Notes: a model not told the origin generated them from the sequence alone. Positions 42,958 to 52,113 are shown, numbered from the stretch's first letter. The stretch: DNA of 64,000 nt from Flavobacterium plurextorum (GCF_002217395.1 NZ_MUHD01000017.1:1-64000); one strand, 5' to 3'. Numbers and translations: made by a program.

Positions 42958-43983
42958 ATGAATATACTTCGAAAAATACTTTTTCCTTTTGCAATTTTGT
43001 ATGGATTAATCACATCAATTAGAAATTTTCTTTTTGATAAAGGAATTCTTAAATCGACTTCATTTGATATTCCTGTTATTGCGGTTGGAAATTTAAGTGT
43101 AGGAGGAACTGGTAAAACACCTCAAATTGAGTATTTGATTCGATTATTGTCAAGCAAATATAAAGTGGCGACTTTAAGTCGTGGTTACAAACGTCAGTCA
43201 GAAGGATTTGTTTTGGCCGATGCAAATTCAAATGCTTCAATATTAGGTGATGAACCGTTTCAGTTTTATCAAAAATTTCCAAATGTTCAGGTTGCCGTTG
43301 ATGCAAATCGTACAAATGGAATTACTCAATTGCTCTCGCAGCGAGAAAAACCAGAAGTGATTTTACTAGACGATGCCTACCAGCACCGTAAAGTAAAAGC
43401 TGGTTTTTATATTTTACTTACTTCATATGGTGATTTGTATGCGGATGATTTTATGCTGCCAACAGGAAATCTGCGTGAGGCTATAAGTGGAGCAAAAAGA
43501 GCCAATATTGTTATTGTTACAAAATGTCCTGCTAAATTGGATGAATCTCAACAGCAAAATATTAGAAGAAAGTTAAAACTGGAAGCATCACAAGAATTAT
43601 ATTTTACCTTTATAGATTATGATGATTGTGTTTATTCTCAAACAGAGAAATTGACAGTCGACGAAATTAAAAATGAACAAAAATTACTTTTGGCAGGAAT
43701 CGCAAAGCCAAAACCCTTTTTTGATTTTTTAAAATCTAAAGATGATGAATGTCTTACATTTCCAGATCATCATCATTTTACAGAAAAAGATCTTACAACA
43801 ATCGCAGAGAAAGCAAAAAAACATAAAATTATTACAACCGAGAAAGATTATGTTCGTTTAAGGGACACCAGTATTGTATCGCAATTATTTTATTTGCCTA
43901 TAAGAAGTTCTTTTCTCGGGGAACAAAATAATTTTGATAAAACAATTTTAAATTATGTGGGAAAAAGTTCAAGAAACAGTTAG
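42958..43983 (+). CDS. lpxK: Tetraacyldisaccharide 4'-kinase
   Basis: Membrane-associated kinase of lipid A synthesis, 341 residues. N-terminal hydrophobic helix (FPFAILYGLITSIRNFLF, about 9-26), Walker A-like SVGGTGKTP (48-56), LSRGYKR (about 73-79), the DEPFQFYQKFP block and LLDDAYQHRKVK (about 135-146). It phosphorylates the 4'-position of the lipid A precursor using ATP. The purine nucleoside phosphorylase gene overlaps its end by 29 bases, so the two are co-translated. Confidence 0.96.
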   Translation: MNILRKILFPFAILYGLITSIRNFLFDKGILKSTSFDIPVIAVGNLSVGGTGKTPQIEYLIRLLSSKYKVATLSRGYKRQSEGFVLADANSNASILGDEPFQFYQKFPNVQVAVDANRTNGITQLLSQREKPEVILLDDAYQHRKVKAGFYILLTSYGDLYADDFMLPTGNLREAISGAKRANIVIVTKCPAKLDESQQQNIRRKLKLEASQELYFTFIDYDDCVYSQTEKLTVDEIKNEQKLLLAGIAKPKPFFDFLKSKDDECLTFPDHHHFTEKDLTTIAEKAKKHKIITTEKDYVRLRDTSIVSQLFYLPIRSSFLGEQNNFDKTILNYVGKSSRNS

Positions 43984-44767
43984 TTATATAAAATCAAAAA
44001 CACAATTCGAGCCAGAATATGGGGTGATTTTGGGTTCAGGTTTAGGAGGTTTTACAAATGATATCGAAATAGCATTTACAATACCTTATGATGAAATTCC
44101 TAATTTTCCTGTGTCTACAGTTCAAGGGCACAAAGGTGCTTTAGTTTTTGGAACTATTGGAGATAAAAAAGTGGTTGCGATGCAAGGTCGTTTTCATTTT
44201 TATGAAGGATACACGATGGAAGAAGTTACTTTTCCAGTTCGGGTAATGAAGTTTTTGGGAGTTAATAAATTATTAGTTTCAAATGCGTCGGGAGGCGTAA
44301 ACGCAGCTTATAAAGTAGGTTCGATTGTTATTATTAAAGATCATATCAATTTTGCGCCGGAACATCCTTTGCGTGGTAAAAACGATGAACGTTTTGGACC
44401 TCGATTTGTAAATATGAGTGAGCCTTATTCTCGAAAAATGATTGCCAAAACGAAAGAAATTGCATTAAGATTGAATATCGAAATTCATGATGGAGTTTAT
44501 TTTGGCTTACAGGGACCGACTTTTGAAACTTTGGCTGAATATAAAATGGTTAAAATTCTTGGCGCAGACTGCGTAGGAATGTCAACTGTGCCAGAAGTTA
44601 TTGTAGCACGCCACATGGATGTAGAAACTTTTGGAATCTCAGTAATTACCGATATGGGTAATGAGGAAAGTATAGATACGATCTCTCATGACGAAGTTCT
44701 TGAAGCAGCAAAAATGGCAGAACCTCAAGTAAGAGCTTTGATAAAAAACTTGATTTTAGAATATTAA
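43955..44767 (+). CDS. Purine-nucleoside phosphorylase
   Basis: A 270-residue enzyme of the trimeric PNP family (inosine/guanosine type). GVILGSGLGGF (about 24-34; phosphate-binding Ser), MQGRFHFYEGY (about 74-84), SNASGGVNAAYKVG (about 108-121; includes the catalytic region), GLQGPTFETLAEY (about 189-201) and MSTVPEVIVARH (about 212-223; Glu 217 region, followed by VITDMGNEES) are visible. It cleaves purine nucleosides with phosphate. It overlaps lpxK by 29 bases, an arrangement common in Flavobacteriaceae. Confidence 0.95.
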   Translation: MWEKVQETVSYIKSKTQFEPEYGVILGSGLGGFTNDIEIAFTIPYDEIPNFPVSTVQGHKGALVFGTIGDKKVVAMQGRFHFYEGYTMEEVTFPVRVMKFLGVNKLLVSNASGGVNAAYKVGSIVIIKDHINFAPEHPLRGKNDERFGPRFVNMSEPYSRKMIAKTKEIALRLNIEIHDGVYFGLQGPTFETLAEYKMVKILGADCVGMSTVPEVIVARHMDVETFGISVITDMGNEESIDTISHDEVLEAAKMAEPQVRALIKNLILEY

Positions 44768-44776
44768 GTTTTTACT

Positions 44777-46945
44777 TTAAAAAAACTTGGCGATTGTGCT
44801 GTAAAACTCATCTGGAACGAATGGTTTTGTAATAACATCATTCATTCCGTAAGATAAAAGCATATCTCTGTTTTCGTCAAGCGAAATCGCAGTCAACGCA
44901 ATAATAGGAGTTGTTTTATCAAACTCTCTAATTTGCTGCGTTGCTGTTGTTCCGTTAATGCCTGGTAAATGAACATCCATTAAAATCATATCGAAACGCT
45001 TTACTTTTAAAAGCTCAACAGCTTCTTCTCCGTTATCGATAATTTCGCAAGTTATAGCTTTGTTCTCCAGCATTTTTCGAGTAATCATCTGATTGATTTT
45101 ATTGTCTTCAATCAGTAAAATTGATTTGTTCTTTAATTGAGAATCATCGTATGTTTTTTCTTCTTGTACAACCTCCAAAGGTTCTTTATTGATTTTAAAA
45201 TCTAATTTAAAAGTAAAAGTAGATCCCTTGCCAACTTCACTTTTCAATTTTATTTCGCCTCCCAAAAGTTCAATTAGTTTTTTTACAATAGTAAGCCCAA
45301 GTCCAGTTCCTCCATATTTTCGATTTACTTCTATTGATCCTTGCGAAAAACTTTCAAAAACGCTTTGTAATTTATCTTCAGGAATTCCAATTCCAGTATC
45401 AACAATTTCAAAATAAACCGTTGCCGTATCTTCTTCTTCAGCGTACAATTTTGCAATTACATTTACATGTCCGTTTTGAGTGAATTTCAGCGCATTGTTG
45501 ATTAAATTCAATATAATTTGAGACAATTTAGTAGGATCACCAATTAAATTGTCGGGAATTGACTTGTCTATTTCAAGATTGAAATAATTTTTATTGGCAG
45601 TAGCCAATTCTTTTAGAGAGCTTTGAATATTAAAAAGAAGTTCTTTCAAATTAAAGCTGATACTTTCAACTTCGACTTTAGTAGAATCGATTTTATTGAT
45701 TTCAAGAATTTCGTTGATAAAAGTAGTAAGGTAATTTCCTGAGAATTTTAAGGATTCTAAGTATTTTAATTGTGTTTCTTTCGGATCATCTTCGAGTAAT
45801 AAATGGGTGATTCCATTAATCGCATTCAGCGGTGTACGAAGTTCATGACTTACCGTTGATAAAAACTCTGATCTGGCTTTAGAAGCTTTTTCAGCTTTGT
45901 TTTTAGCTAGAATTAATTCTTTATTTTTCTCTCGTAAAAGCAGGTTGTTTTGATTTCGAATGATATTGTTTTTGTATAAAGCTAAACTCAAAAGCGATAA
46001 AATCGAAATTAAAGCAATTGCCAAAATACTGACTAGTTTAGAGTATCGATATGTTTTTAATTGAATTTTTTCTTCGCTTTCGCGTTTTATACTATTATTT
46101 AAAGATTGATTTTTTTTGAATTTTTGGTATTCATTAAAATCAATTTTGGCATTTTTTAATTTTAAAATATAGTTTTCTAATTGATAATGCTCATCTAAAT
46201 AAGAATAAGCAAGATCAAAATTTCTGTTTTTTTTGTAATACTGGCTTATTGCTAAAACAATTTTAGATTTTTGCGAAAGATCATTTGTCTGCGCATTGTA
46301 ATCTAAAGCTTTGTCAAAATAAATTATAGCAGAATCATTTCGTTTAAGTGCAGTTTCAATTAATCCTAGCTGATAGTAAGAACTGCTTTTAGTTTTTATA
46401 ATAGCAGGATTATCAGGTTTTTTGGTGATTTTTTGTAAAGTTTTGGCAGCTAAGCGTAAGTTCTGATTTGACTTAAATGCCATTGCTTTTTGATAGGTGA
46501 GAACTTCGGCGCTGTCAATAACTCCTAGTTCTTTTAAAAGGTCTTGAGCTTTTGCGTAATATATATCGGCAGTTTTGTAGTTGCCCATTGCCGTGTTTGC
46601 GGCACCAATATAATGCAGTGCCAAAATTTTTGTGCAATTAGGTTTTACACTGTCAAATGAAGAAACACTTTTGTGAAAGTTCTTTAAAGCTTCATCATAT
46701 TTTTGTTGATTATAAAATATTTTCCCAAGCTTAAAGGTTTGGTTGGCAAGATTTTGAGTATGATGATGCGTTTCGCAAAAATCAATTGATTTTTGAGTGT
46801 AAAAAACAGCTGTATTGTATTTTTTATTACTGAGATTTTTGTTGGCGAGTTTATTGTAATAGGAAACACTATCCGTATTCTTTTTAGTTTGAGAATACAA
46901 AAATGAATTAAAAAAACAAACCAGAATAAGAATGTGGTATTTCAT
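44777..46945 (-). CDS. TPR-type hybrid sensor histidine kinase/response regulator
   Basis: A 722-residue hybrid kinase. Signal-like N-terminus (MKYHILILVCFFNSFLYSQ), periplasmic TPR repeats (about 30-265, e.g. AVFYTQKSIDF, YDEALKNFHKSVSSF), one membrane segment (about 298-322), a coiled-coil linker, then the HisKA domain (SHELRTPLNAI, His about 367), HATPase_c (NNALKFTQNGHV, DTGIGIPED, GGTGLGL) and a C-terminal receiver domain (ILLIEDNKINQMI, LMDVHLPGING with the phospho-accepting Asp). No DNA-binding output domain follows, so a phosphotransfer partner must exist elsewhere. The first ATG in frame (46945) is chosen; an upstream TTG gives only three more residues. The gap gene precedes it by 26 bases. 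Confidence 0.93.
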   Translation of the reverse strand: MKYHILILVCFFNSFLYSQTKKNTDSVSYYNKLANKNLSNKKYNTAVFYTQKSIDFCETHHHTQNLANQTFKLGKIFYNQQKYDEALKNFHKSVSSFDSVKPNCTKILALHYIGAANTAMGNYKTADIYYAKAQDLLKELGVIDSAEVLTYQKAMAFKSNQNLRLAAKTLQKITKKPDNPAIIKTKSSSYYQLGLIETALKRNDSAIIYFDKALDYNAQTNDLSQKSKIVLAISQYYKKNRNFDLAYSYLDEHYQLENYILKLKNAKIDFNEYQKFKKNQSLNNSIKRESEEKIQLKTYRYSKLVSILAIALISILSLLSLALYKNNIIRNQNNLLLREKNKELILAKNKAEKASKARSEFLSTVSHELRTPLNAINGITHLLLEDDPKETQLKYLESLKFSGNYLTTFINEILEINKIDSTKVEVESISFNLKELLFNIQSSLKELATANKNYFNLEIDKSIPDNLIGDPTKLSQIILNLINNALKFTQNGHVNVIAKLYAEEEDTATVYFEIVDTGIGIPEDKLQSVFESFSQGSIEVNRKYGGTGLGLTIVKKLIELLGGEIKLKSEVGKGSTFTFKLDFKINKEPLEVVQEEKTYDDSQLKNKSILLIEDNKINQMITRKMLENKAITCEIIDNGEEAVELLKVKRFDMILMDVHLPGINGTTATQQIREFDKTTPIIALTAISLDENRDMLLSYGMNDVITKPFVPDEFYSTIAKFF

Positions 46946-46971
46946 GTATTGCAATGCTTTTACAATGAATT

Positions 46972-47970
46972 CTATTTTTTTCTTATCAGTAAAATCAAAT
47001 CTATTAATCTCGATGAATATCCAATTTCATTATCATACCAACCCACAACTTTTACCATTTTATCAATAACAGAAGTAAGTTGTGCATCAAAAAGACATGA
47101 ATGCGTGTTGCCAATTATGTCAACAGAAACGATAGGATCTTCAGTATAATCTAGTATTCCTTTTAAATTTGTTTTTGAGGCTTCTTCAAATGCTTTATTA
47201 ATTTCTTCAATACTGACAGCGCGTTTTACATTAAACGTTATGTCGGTCAATGAACCATCAGGAACTGGAACACGAATGCCGCAGCCTCCTATTTTTTCAT
47301 GCAATTTAGGAAAAATTTTTGTTAATGCCTTAGCTGCACCTGTAGTTGTTGGAACAATTGACTGACTTGCGCCTCTCGCACGGCGTAAATCCTTATGTGG
47401 CTGGTCGTGAAGACTTTGGTCAGTTGTGTATGAATGTATTGTTGTAATGTAAGCCTGCTCAATTCCGCATAATTCCTCGATGATTTTTATCATCGGAGCC
47501 GCATTATTTGTTGTACAGCTTGCATTTGAAACAATGTCTTCGGTTCCATCCAAAATAGTTTCATTTACTCCTAAAACAACAGTTTTTATCGTGTCTACTT
47601 CAGAAGGAGCAGAGAGTATTACTTTTTTTGCCCCAGCTTCTATATGTGCATTTAATTCTTCGTGTGTTTTATATTTTCCCGTTGATTCTATAACAAAATC
47701 GATAGAATGACTTTTCCAATCTAAGTTAGAAATGCTTTTTTCATGAAAAAACAAAAAGTGTCTATCATCAACAATTATCCCATTTTCATCATGAGATACT
47801 TTAAATGGTAAAACACCATGTATACTGTCGTATTTTATTAAATGCGACATGGTTTTGTTATCGGCAATGTCGTTAATTGCAATAACTTCAATTTCAGGGT
47901 GGTTTAGAAGCAGTCGGAATAAGTTTCTTCCAATTCTTCCAAAACCATTAATAGCAATTCTTGTTTTCAA
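46972..47970 (-). CDS. gap: Glyceraldehyde-3-phosphate dehydrogenase
   Basis: NAD(P)-dependent glycolytic dehydrogenase, 332 residues. NAD-binding INGFGRIGRN (7-16) with Asp 34, catalytic SNASCTTN (148-155; Cys 152) and His 179 (TIHSYT), and the C-terminal WYDNEIGYS. The start is a TTG codon: no in-frame ATG lies upstream before a stop codon, and the N-terminus MKTRIAINGFG is the usual one. Asp 34 suggests NAD use. It sits behind a long hairpin after lipA and 26 bases upstream of the hybrid kinase gene, with which it may share a transcript. Flavobacteria often have more than one gap gene. Confidence 0.95.
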   Translation of the reverse strand: MKTRIAINGFGRIGRNLFRLLLNHPEIEVIAINDIADNKTMSHLIKYDSIHGVLPFKVSHDENGIIVDDRHFLFFHEKSISNLDWKSHSIDFVIESTGKYKTHEELNAHIEAGAKKVILSAPSEVDTIKTVVLGVNETILDGTEDIVSNASCTTNNAAPMIKIIEELCGIEQAYITTIHSYTTDQSLHDQPHKDLRRARGASQSIVPTTTGAAKALTKIFPKLHEKIGGCGIRVPVPDGSLTDITFNVKRAVSIEEINKAFEEASKTNLKGILDYTEDPIVSVDIIGNTHSCLFDAQLTSVIDKMVKVVGWYDNEIGYSSRLIDLILLIRKK

Positions 47971-47979
47971 TATTTTGTT

Positions 47980-48050
47980 TATTTGTTTAATCGTTCAGCT
48001 GTTTAATCGTTTTATCACTGCGATTAAACGATTAAACAGTTAAACAAATA
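47980..48050 (-). terminator. Long imperfect hairpin between lipA and gap
   Basis: Two inverted pairs: ATTTGTTTAA (47981-47990) with 48040-48049, and CTGTTTAATCG (47999-48009) with 48029-48039. GTTTAATCG occurs twice on the left and its complement twice on the right. It may terminate lipA transcripts, but no T run follows, so its function is uncertain. Confidence 0.45.
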
Positions 48051-48055
48051 ACCTT

Positions 48056-48922
48056 TTATAATATGTGTTTTTGAGCTTTGTAAGAAGAACGAACTAACGG
48101 GCCGCTTTCTACATGTCTGAAACCTAATTCTTGACCAAATTTTTCATATCGAGCAAATTGTTCAGGTGTAATGAATTCTTTTACAGGTAAATGCTTTTTG
48201 CTGGGTTGTAAATACTGTCCAATAGTAACAACATCAACATTTGCATTTCGAAGGTCGGTCATAGTTTGAAAAACTTCTTCTTCCGTTTCTCCAAGACCTA
48301 ACATGATTCCAGATTTAGTTCTGTTTATTCCTTTTTCTTTCAAGTAACGCAAAACTTCTAAACTACGATCATATTTTGCTTGAATACGAACTTCTCTAGT
48401 TAAACGTCGAACAGTTTCAACATTATGCGAAACTACTTCTGGATTTGCTTCCACAATTCTATCAAGATTTCTTTCCATTCCTTGAAAATCCGGAATTAAA
48501 GTCTCAAGTGTAGTATTCGGATTCATTCTGCGAATCGCTTTTACCGTTTCAATCCAAATTATTGAACCGCCGTCTTTTAAATCATCTCTATCAACACTTG
48601 TAATAACAGCATGTTTGATATTCATGATTTTTATAGAACGAGCTACTTTTTCAGGTTCATCCCAGTCTACTGTTTCTGGTCTGCCGGTTTTAACACCGCA
48701 AAAACCACAAGATCTAGTACAGACGTTTCCTAATATCATAAAAGTAGCAGTACCTTCTCCCCAGCATTCTCCCATATTTGGGCAGCTTCCAGAGGTGCAA
48801 ATTGTATTTAAGCTGTATTTATCGACTAAACCACGAAGTTCAGTATATTTTTGTCCAATTGGTAATTTTACCTTCAACCATTTAGGTTTTGCAGGTGGTA
48901 TGTTTTCAATGACTGTTTCCAT
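48056..48922 (-). CDS. lipA: Lipoyl synthase
   Basis: Radical SAM enzyme inserting two sulfurs into octanoyl groups to make lipoate, 288 residues. Auxiliary cluster ligands Cys 42, 47, 53 ([13 protein letters not shown]) and radical SAM ligands Cys 68, 72, 75 (CTRSCGFC) are present, as is the C-terminal RSSY sequence ([11 protein letters not shown], about 271-281) needed for cluster ligation. lipB is not adjacent. A -7 element is seen upstream. Confidence 0.97.
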   Translation of the reverse strand: METVIENIPPAKPKWLKVKLPIGQKYTELRGLVDKYSLNTICTSGSCPNMGECWGEGTATFMILGNVCTRSCGFCGVKTGRPETVDWDEPEKVARSIKIMNIKHAVITSVDRDDLKDGGSIIWIETVKAIRRMNPNTTLETLIPDFQGMERNLDRIVEANPEVVSHNVETVRRLTREVRIQAKYDRSLEVLRYLKEKGINRTKSGIMLGLGETEEEVFQTMTDLRNANVDVVTIGQYLQPSKKHLPVKEFITPEQFARYEKFGQELGFRHVESGPLVRSSYKAQKHIL

Positions 48923-48940
48923 ATATCATAATTCAAAGTA

Positions 48941-48948
48941 CAAAGATA
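48941..48948 (-). promoter_or_regulatory. lipA -7 element (TATCTTTG)
   Basis: Exact TAnnTTTG match on the minus strand 19 bases upstream of the lipA ATG. No TTG with suitable spacing. Confidence 0.45.
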
Positions 48949-48997
48949 CGGAAGTTGACAATAAGATTATAGTATTGCGTTTTATCAAGACAAAATA

Positions 48998-49702
48998 TTA
49001 TTTATATTTTGCAAGAGGACTTATTGAATCTAGATAAGTTTTGATGTCCTTGTACATTTGACGAATTGAAACTGGTCTGGTTTTCATTTCTGGTTCTTTG
49101 ATTTCAATATTTTCGTTACTGATTACAATTTTATCAACTGTAACAACTGTGTATTCTCCAAGTTCTACTTTTAGTATTAAACCCGGCAATCCCCAGTATA
49201 AACCTGGTCCGTCATTGACTGGTATTTCTTCCGCATACCAAGCGGTAATAGGAGCTAATGATTTTGTTGTAGTCGCTTTTTTGCAAGTGTATCCATTGAT
49301 AACAGCAGTTTCGTCTGCAAATGTCCATTCGTAGTCGGTAAGTTTCTCTTCTGCGCTAAAATCTTTATTGCTGATAGTATATTCTTTTCGTATTGATTTG
49401 TTATTTTGGTTTTTAAAGGTTATGTCAATTGTAGGGAGATCAATTTGATTATAGGTTTCAAGCTTACGACCTCCAATTTCTACATGTGAAGTATCAATAG
49501 ATGATTTTTGTGATGGGATTAGTTCAGTAATAGATTTTTTATCAGCATAAGAATAAGTAAATGTTTTAGGTTTAATTTCATTAGAAATGGCTCTGCTTTC
49601 TTTTCCAATTGTTTTAAGTATTTTTTCTGTATAAGTTGCTTTTATGGTTTGTGAATTGGCCTGTAAAGCAATAAAAAGAAAAAAAAGAATGTTTCTATTC
49701 AT
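48998..49702 (-). CDS. GLPGLI family protein, copy A
   Basis: A 234-residue exported protein (signal peptide MNRNILFFLFIALQANSQ). The family name-giving sequence is YWGLPGLIL (about 173-181). It also has the YTCKKATT segment (about 136-143) and WYAEEIPVNDGPG. The family is common in Bacteroidota and its role is unknown; members often sit near TonB-dependent receptors, but none is adjacent here. It is nearly identical to the gene at 49879-50580. The C-terminal residues differ (ISPLAKYK versus IRPLQYK) because of a small insertion near the stop codon. Confidence 0.9.
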   Translation of the reverse strand: MNRNILFFLFIALQANSQTIKATYTEKILKTIGKESRAISNEIKPKTFTYSYADKKSITELIPSQKSSIDTSHVEIGGRKLETYNQIDLPTIDITFKNQNNKSIRKEYTISNKDFSAEEKLTDYEWTFADETAVINGYTCKKATTTKSLAPITAWYAEEIPVNDGPGLYWGLPGLILKVELGEYTVVTVDKIVISNENIEIKEPEMKTRPVSIRQMYKDIKTYLDSISPLAKYK

Positions 49703-49878
49703 GATTTTAATTATATGGTTTTGGTTGTTTTTGTAATAGAATAAAAGTAAGATAATTAATTCAAGTTTTAAGTTGTTTGCTTTGTTTTTCTATTCATATT
49801 TAATGTTTTAGCTTGATTTTGAAAATTTAAATTTAGTCTTATTCTGCTATGAGTTTAGCGTTTTAACAAGACAAAATA

Positions 49879-50580
49879 TTATTTATATTGAAGAGGCCTT
49901 ATTGAATCTAGATAAGTTTTGATGTCCTTGTACATTTGACGAATTGAAACTGGTCTGGTTTTTATTTCTGGTTCTTTGATTTCAATATTTTCGTTACTGA
50001 TTACAATTTTATCAACTGTAACAACTGTATATTCTCCAAGTTCCACTTTTAGTATTAAACCCGGCAATCCCCAGTATAAACCTGGTCCGTCATTGACTGG
50101 TATTTCTTCAGCATACCAAGCGGTAATAGGAGCTAATGATTTTGTTGAGGTTGCTTTTTTGCAAGTATATCCATTGATAACAGCAGTCTCGTCTGCAAAT
50201 GTCCATTCGTAGTCGGTAAGTTTCTCTTCTGCGCTAAAATCTTTATTGCTGATAGTATATTCTTTTCGTATTGATTTGTTATTTTGGTTTTTAAAGGTTA
50301 TGTCAATTGTAGGGAGATCAATTTGATAATAGGTTTCAAGCTTACGACCTCCAATTTCTACACGTGAAGTATCAATAGATAATTTTTGTGATGGGATTAG
50401 TTCAGTAATAGATTTTTTATCAGCATAAGAATAAGTAAATGTTTTAGGTTTAATTTCATTAGAAATGGCTCTGCTTTCTTTTCCAATTGTTTTAAGTATT
50501 TTTTCTGTATAAGTTGCTTTTATGGTTTGTGAATTGGCCTGTAAAGCAATAAAAAGAAAAAAAAGAATGTATCTATTCAT
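49879..50580 (-). CDS. GLPGLI family protein, copy B
   Basis: A 233-residue exported protein almost identical to copy A. The differences I see are few, for example QKLSIDTSR versus QKSSIDTSH, YYQID versus YNQID and the last residues. Both copies keep the signal peptide, the YWGLPGLIL motif and an open frame, so both are probably functional. Copy B is the upstream one on the minus strand. Function unknown. Confidence 0.9.
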   Translation of the reverse strand: MNRYILFFLFIALQANSQTIKATYTEKILKTIGKESRAISNEIKPKTFTYSYADKKSITELIPSQKLSIDTSRVEIGGRKLETYYQIDLPTIDITFKNQNNKSIRKEYTISNKDFSAEEKLTDYEWTFADETAVINGYTCKKATSTKSLAPITAWYAEEIPVNDGPGLYWGLPGLILKVELGEYTVVTVDKIVISNENIEIKEPEIKTRPVSIRQMYKDIKTYLDSIRPLQYK

Positions 50581-50767
50581 AATTTTAATTATATGGTTTT
50601 GGTTGTTTTTGTAAGAGAATAAAAGTAAGATAATTAATTCAAGTTTTAAGTTGTTTACTTTGTTTTTTATTCATATTTAATGTTTTAGCTTGATTTTGAA
50701 AATTTAAATTTAGTCTTATTCTGCTACGAGTTTAGCGTTTCAAGGCGATGCGAAATTTTTCCTTCAG

Positions 50768-50775
50768 TAATTTTG
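50768..50775 (+). promoter_or_regulatory. -7 element retained before the M48 pseudogene
   Basis: TAATTTTG matches TAnnTTTG and lies 25 bases before the ATG of the decayed gene. Confidence 0.35.
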
Positions 50776-50800
50776 CTGTTAATTTAAAGTTTGAAAAAAC

Positions 50801-50975
50801 ATGAAAAAGAGATTTATTGTATTAGGGATTTTACTGACGGCTTTTAGTTTTACTGTAATGAATGTATAAATACTGTCGGATATTAGGTAAAGTTGTTCGT
50901 GGATGTACTTTTAGTGATACTGATACAGCAGTTTTAGTTAAAGAATCAGTTGCTGAATCTCTCTGTAAAATGTAA
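50801..50975 (+). pseudogene. Decayed copy of the M48 peptidase gene
   Basis: MKKRFIVLGILLTAFSFTVMNV then a stop, against MKKKFIVLGVLFAAFGFTKTNAQ in the intact gene at 51173: the stop codon TAA replaces the CAA (Gln) codon at the end of the signal peptide. Downstream, in a shifted frame, SDTDTAVLVKESVAESLCKM matches TNADAAALSKEAVAKMDAEN. Most of the gene, with the HExxH region, is deleted, and a terminator follows directly. The relation is seen by translation; it is a remnant of a tandem duplicate. Confidence 0.8.
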
Positions 50976-51010
50976 AAACGGCGAATTCTCTAAAGAACCT
51001 GCCGTTTTTG
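50974..51010 (+). terminator. Terminator after the M48 pseudogene
   Basis: Stem AAAAACGGC with GCCGTTTTT plus an inner TTCT/AGAA pair. It resembles the terminator of the intact gene (both contain ACGGC...GCCGT), supporting common origin. Confidence 0.65.
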
Positions 51011-51136
51011 TATTTTATGCTGTTAAGTGCTATGAATAATAGCTGTAGATCGTTATGCAGCTCATCAAAAATTTATATCTTTAATTTGTTTGAAAAAAAG
51101 AAGCTTTCCGTGAAATGAAATAGGATTTTATTGTAA

Positions 51137-51144
51137 TACATTTG
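51137..51144 (+). promoter_or_regulatory. -7 element of the M48 peptidase gene
   Basis: TACATTTG, exact consensus, 29 bases before the ATG at 51173. Confidence 0.45.
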
Positions 51145-51172
51145 TTGTTAAATAATAATTATGTTTAGAAAT

Positions 51173-52045
51173 ATGAAAAAGAAATTTATTGTATTAGGGG
51201 TTTTGTTTGCTGCTTTTGGATTTACAAAAACAAACGCACAAATTAATTTAGGTGATAAAGCAATTGGAGCGGTTCAAAAAGGAGTAACTGCGTTTACATT
51301 AACGAATGCAGATGCAGCGGCTTTATCTAAAGAAGCAGTTGCAAAAATGGATGCTGAAAATGAAGTGGCTGGACCAACTGATGGTTATACACTAAGATTG
51401 AACAGAGTGTTTGGAAAATATACTGCTGGTGATGGATATACTTTAAATTATAAAGTATACAAAGTTAAAGATGTGAATGCTTTCGCTACTGCAGATGGAA
51501 GTGTGCGCGTATATTCGGGTTTAATGGATATTATGGATGATAACGAATTGCTGGCTGTAATAGGTCATGAAATTGGTCACGTTGCCAATAATGATTCCAG
51601 AGATGCAATGCGTGCAGCTTACCAAAAAGAAGCGGTGATTGATGGAGTTTCTTCTCAATCAGCAAAAATATCTTCACTTACTGATAGTCAGTTAGGGAAA
51701 ATTGGAAGTGCCATGATTGACAGTAAACACAGCCGTAAACAAGAAAGCGAAGCGGATTTGTTTTCATATAATTTCTTGAAGAAAAATGGTTATGATGTAA
51801 ATGCAGAAGAATCAGCATTTAGAATTTTGGCTAAAATGAGCGAAGGAGCTCAAGCTTCTTTTATTGATCAAATGATGAGTTCGCATCCAGATTCTAAGAA
51901 AAGAGCAGATGATGCGAAAAAAAGAGCTGAAAAAGATGGTTTGTATAAACCATACGTACAGCAAAAAATAGATAATACGGTTCCAAAAGCGGCAACGACT
52001 AAAAAGGCAGCTACAACCAAAAAAGCCGCAACTAAAAAGAAATAA
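51173..52045 (+). CDS. M48 family zinc metallopeptidase
   Basis: A 290-residue exported protease of the LoiP/BepA-like M48 group. I use the ATG at 51173, matching the start of the decayed copy upstream; an ATG at 51161 would add four residues. Signal peptide MKKKFIVLGVLFAAFGFTKTNA, zinc motif HEIGH (132-136) and third ligand Glu in ESEADLF (about 193). The C-terminal tail is a Lys/Ala/Thr repeat (KKAATTKKAATTKKAATKKK), basic and probably disordered. It may degrade damaged periplasmic or outer membrane proteins. Single gene between terminators. Confidence 0.92.
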   Translation: MKKKFIVLGVLFAAFGFTKTNAQINLGDKAIGAVQKGVTAFTLTNADAAALSKEAVAKMDAENEVAGPTDGYTLRLNRVFGKYTAGDGYTLNYKVYKVKDVNAFATADGSVRVYSGLMDIMDDNELLAVIGHEIGHVANNDSRDAMRAAYQKEAVIDGVSSQSAKISSLTDSQLGKIGSAMIDSKHSRKQESEADLFSYNFLKKNGYDVNAEESAFRILAKMSEGAQASFIDQMMSSHPDSKKRADDAKKRAEKDGLYKPYVQQKIDNTVPKAATTKKAATTKKAATKKK

Positions 52046-52058
52046 TAATTTCTAGTTT

Positions 52059-52103
52059 AAAAAGAGAACGGCAGATCGTATGATCTGCCGTTCTCTTTTT
52101 TTG
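52059..52103. terminator. Terminator after the M48 gene
   Basis: Perfect 17-base stem AAAGAGAACGGCAGATC with its complement, loop GTAT, A and T tracts on both sides. Confidence 0.9.
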
Positions 52104-52113
52104 TATACTATTG

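Larger units (their letters stand above)
48977..50734. repeat. Tandem duplication of a GLPGLI gene unit
   Basis: Two direct copies, about 880 bases each: 48977-49857 and 49858-50734. Each runs from GCGTTT through the GLPGLI gene and its upstream spacer to ...GAGTTTA. The copies differ by only a few per cent, including in non-coding parts, so the event is recent. A third GCGTTT follows at 50735, consistent with the duplication junction. Confidence 0.85.
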
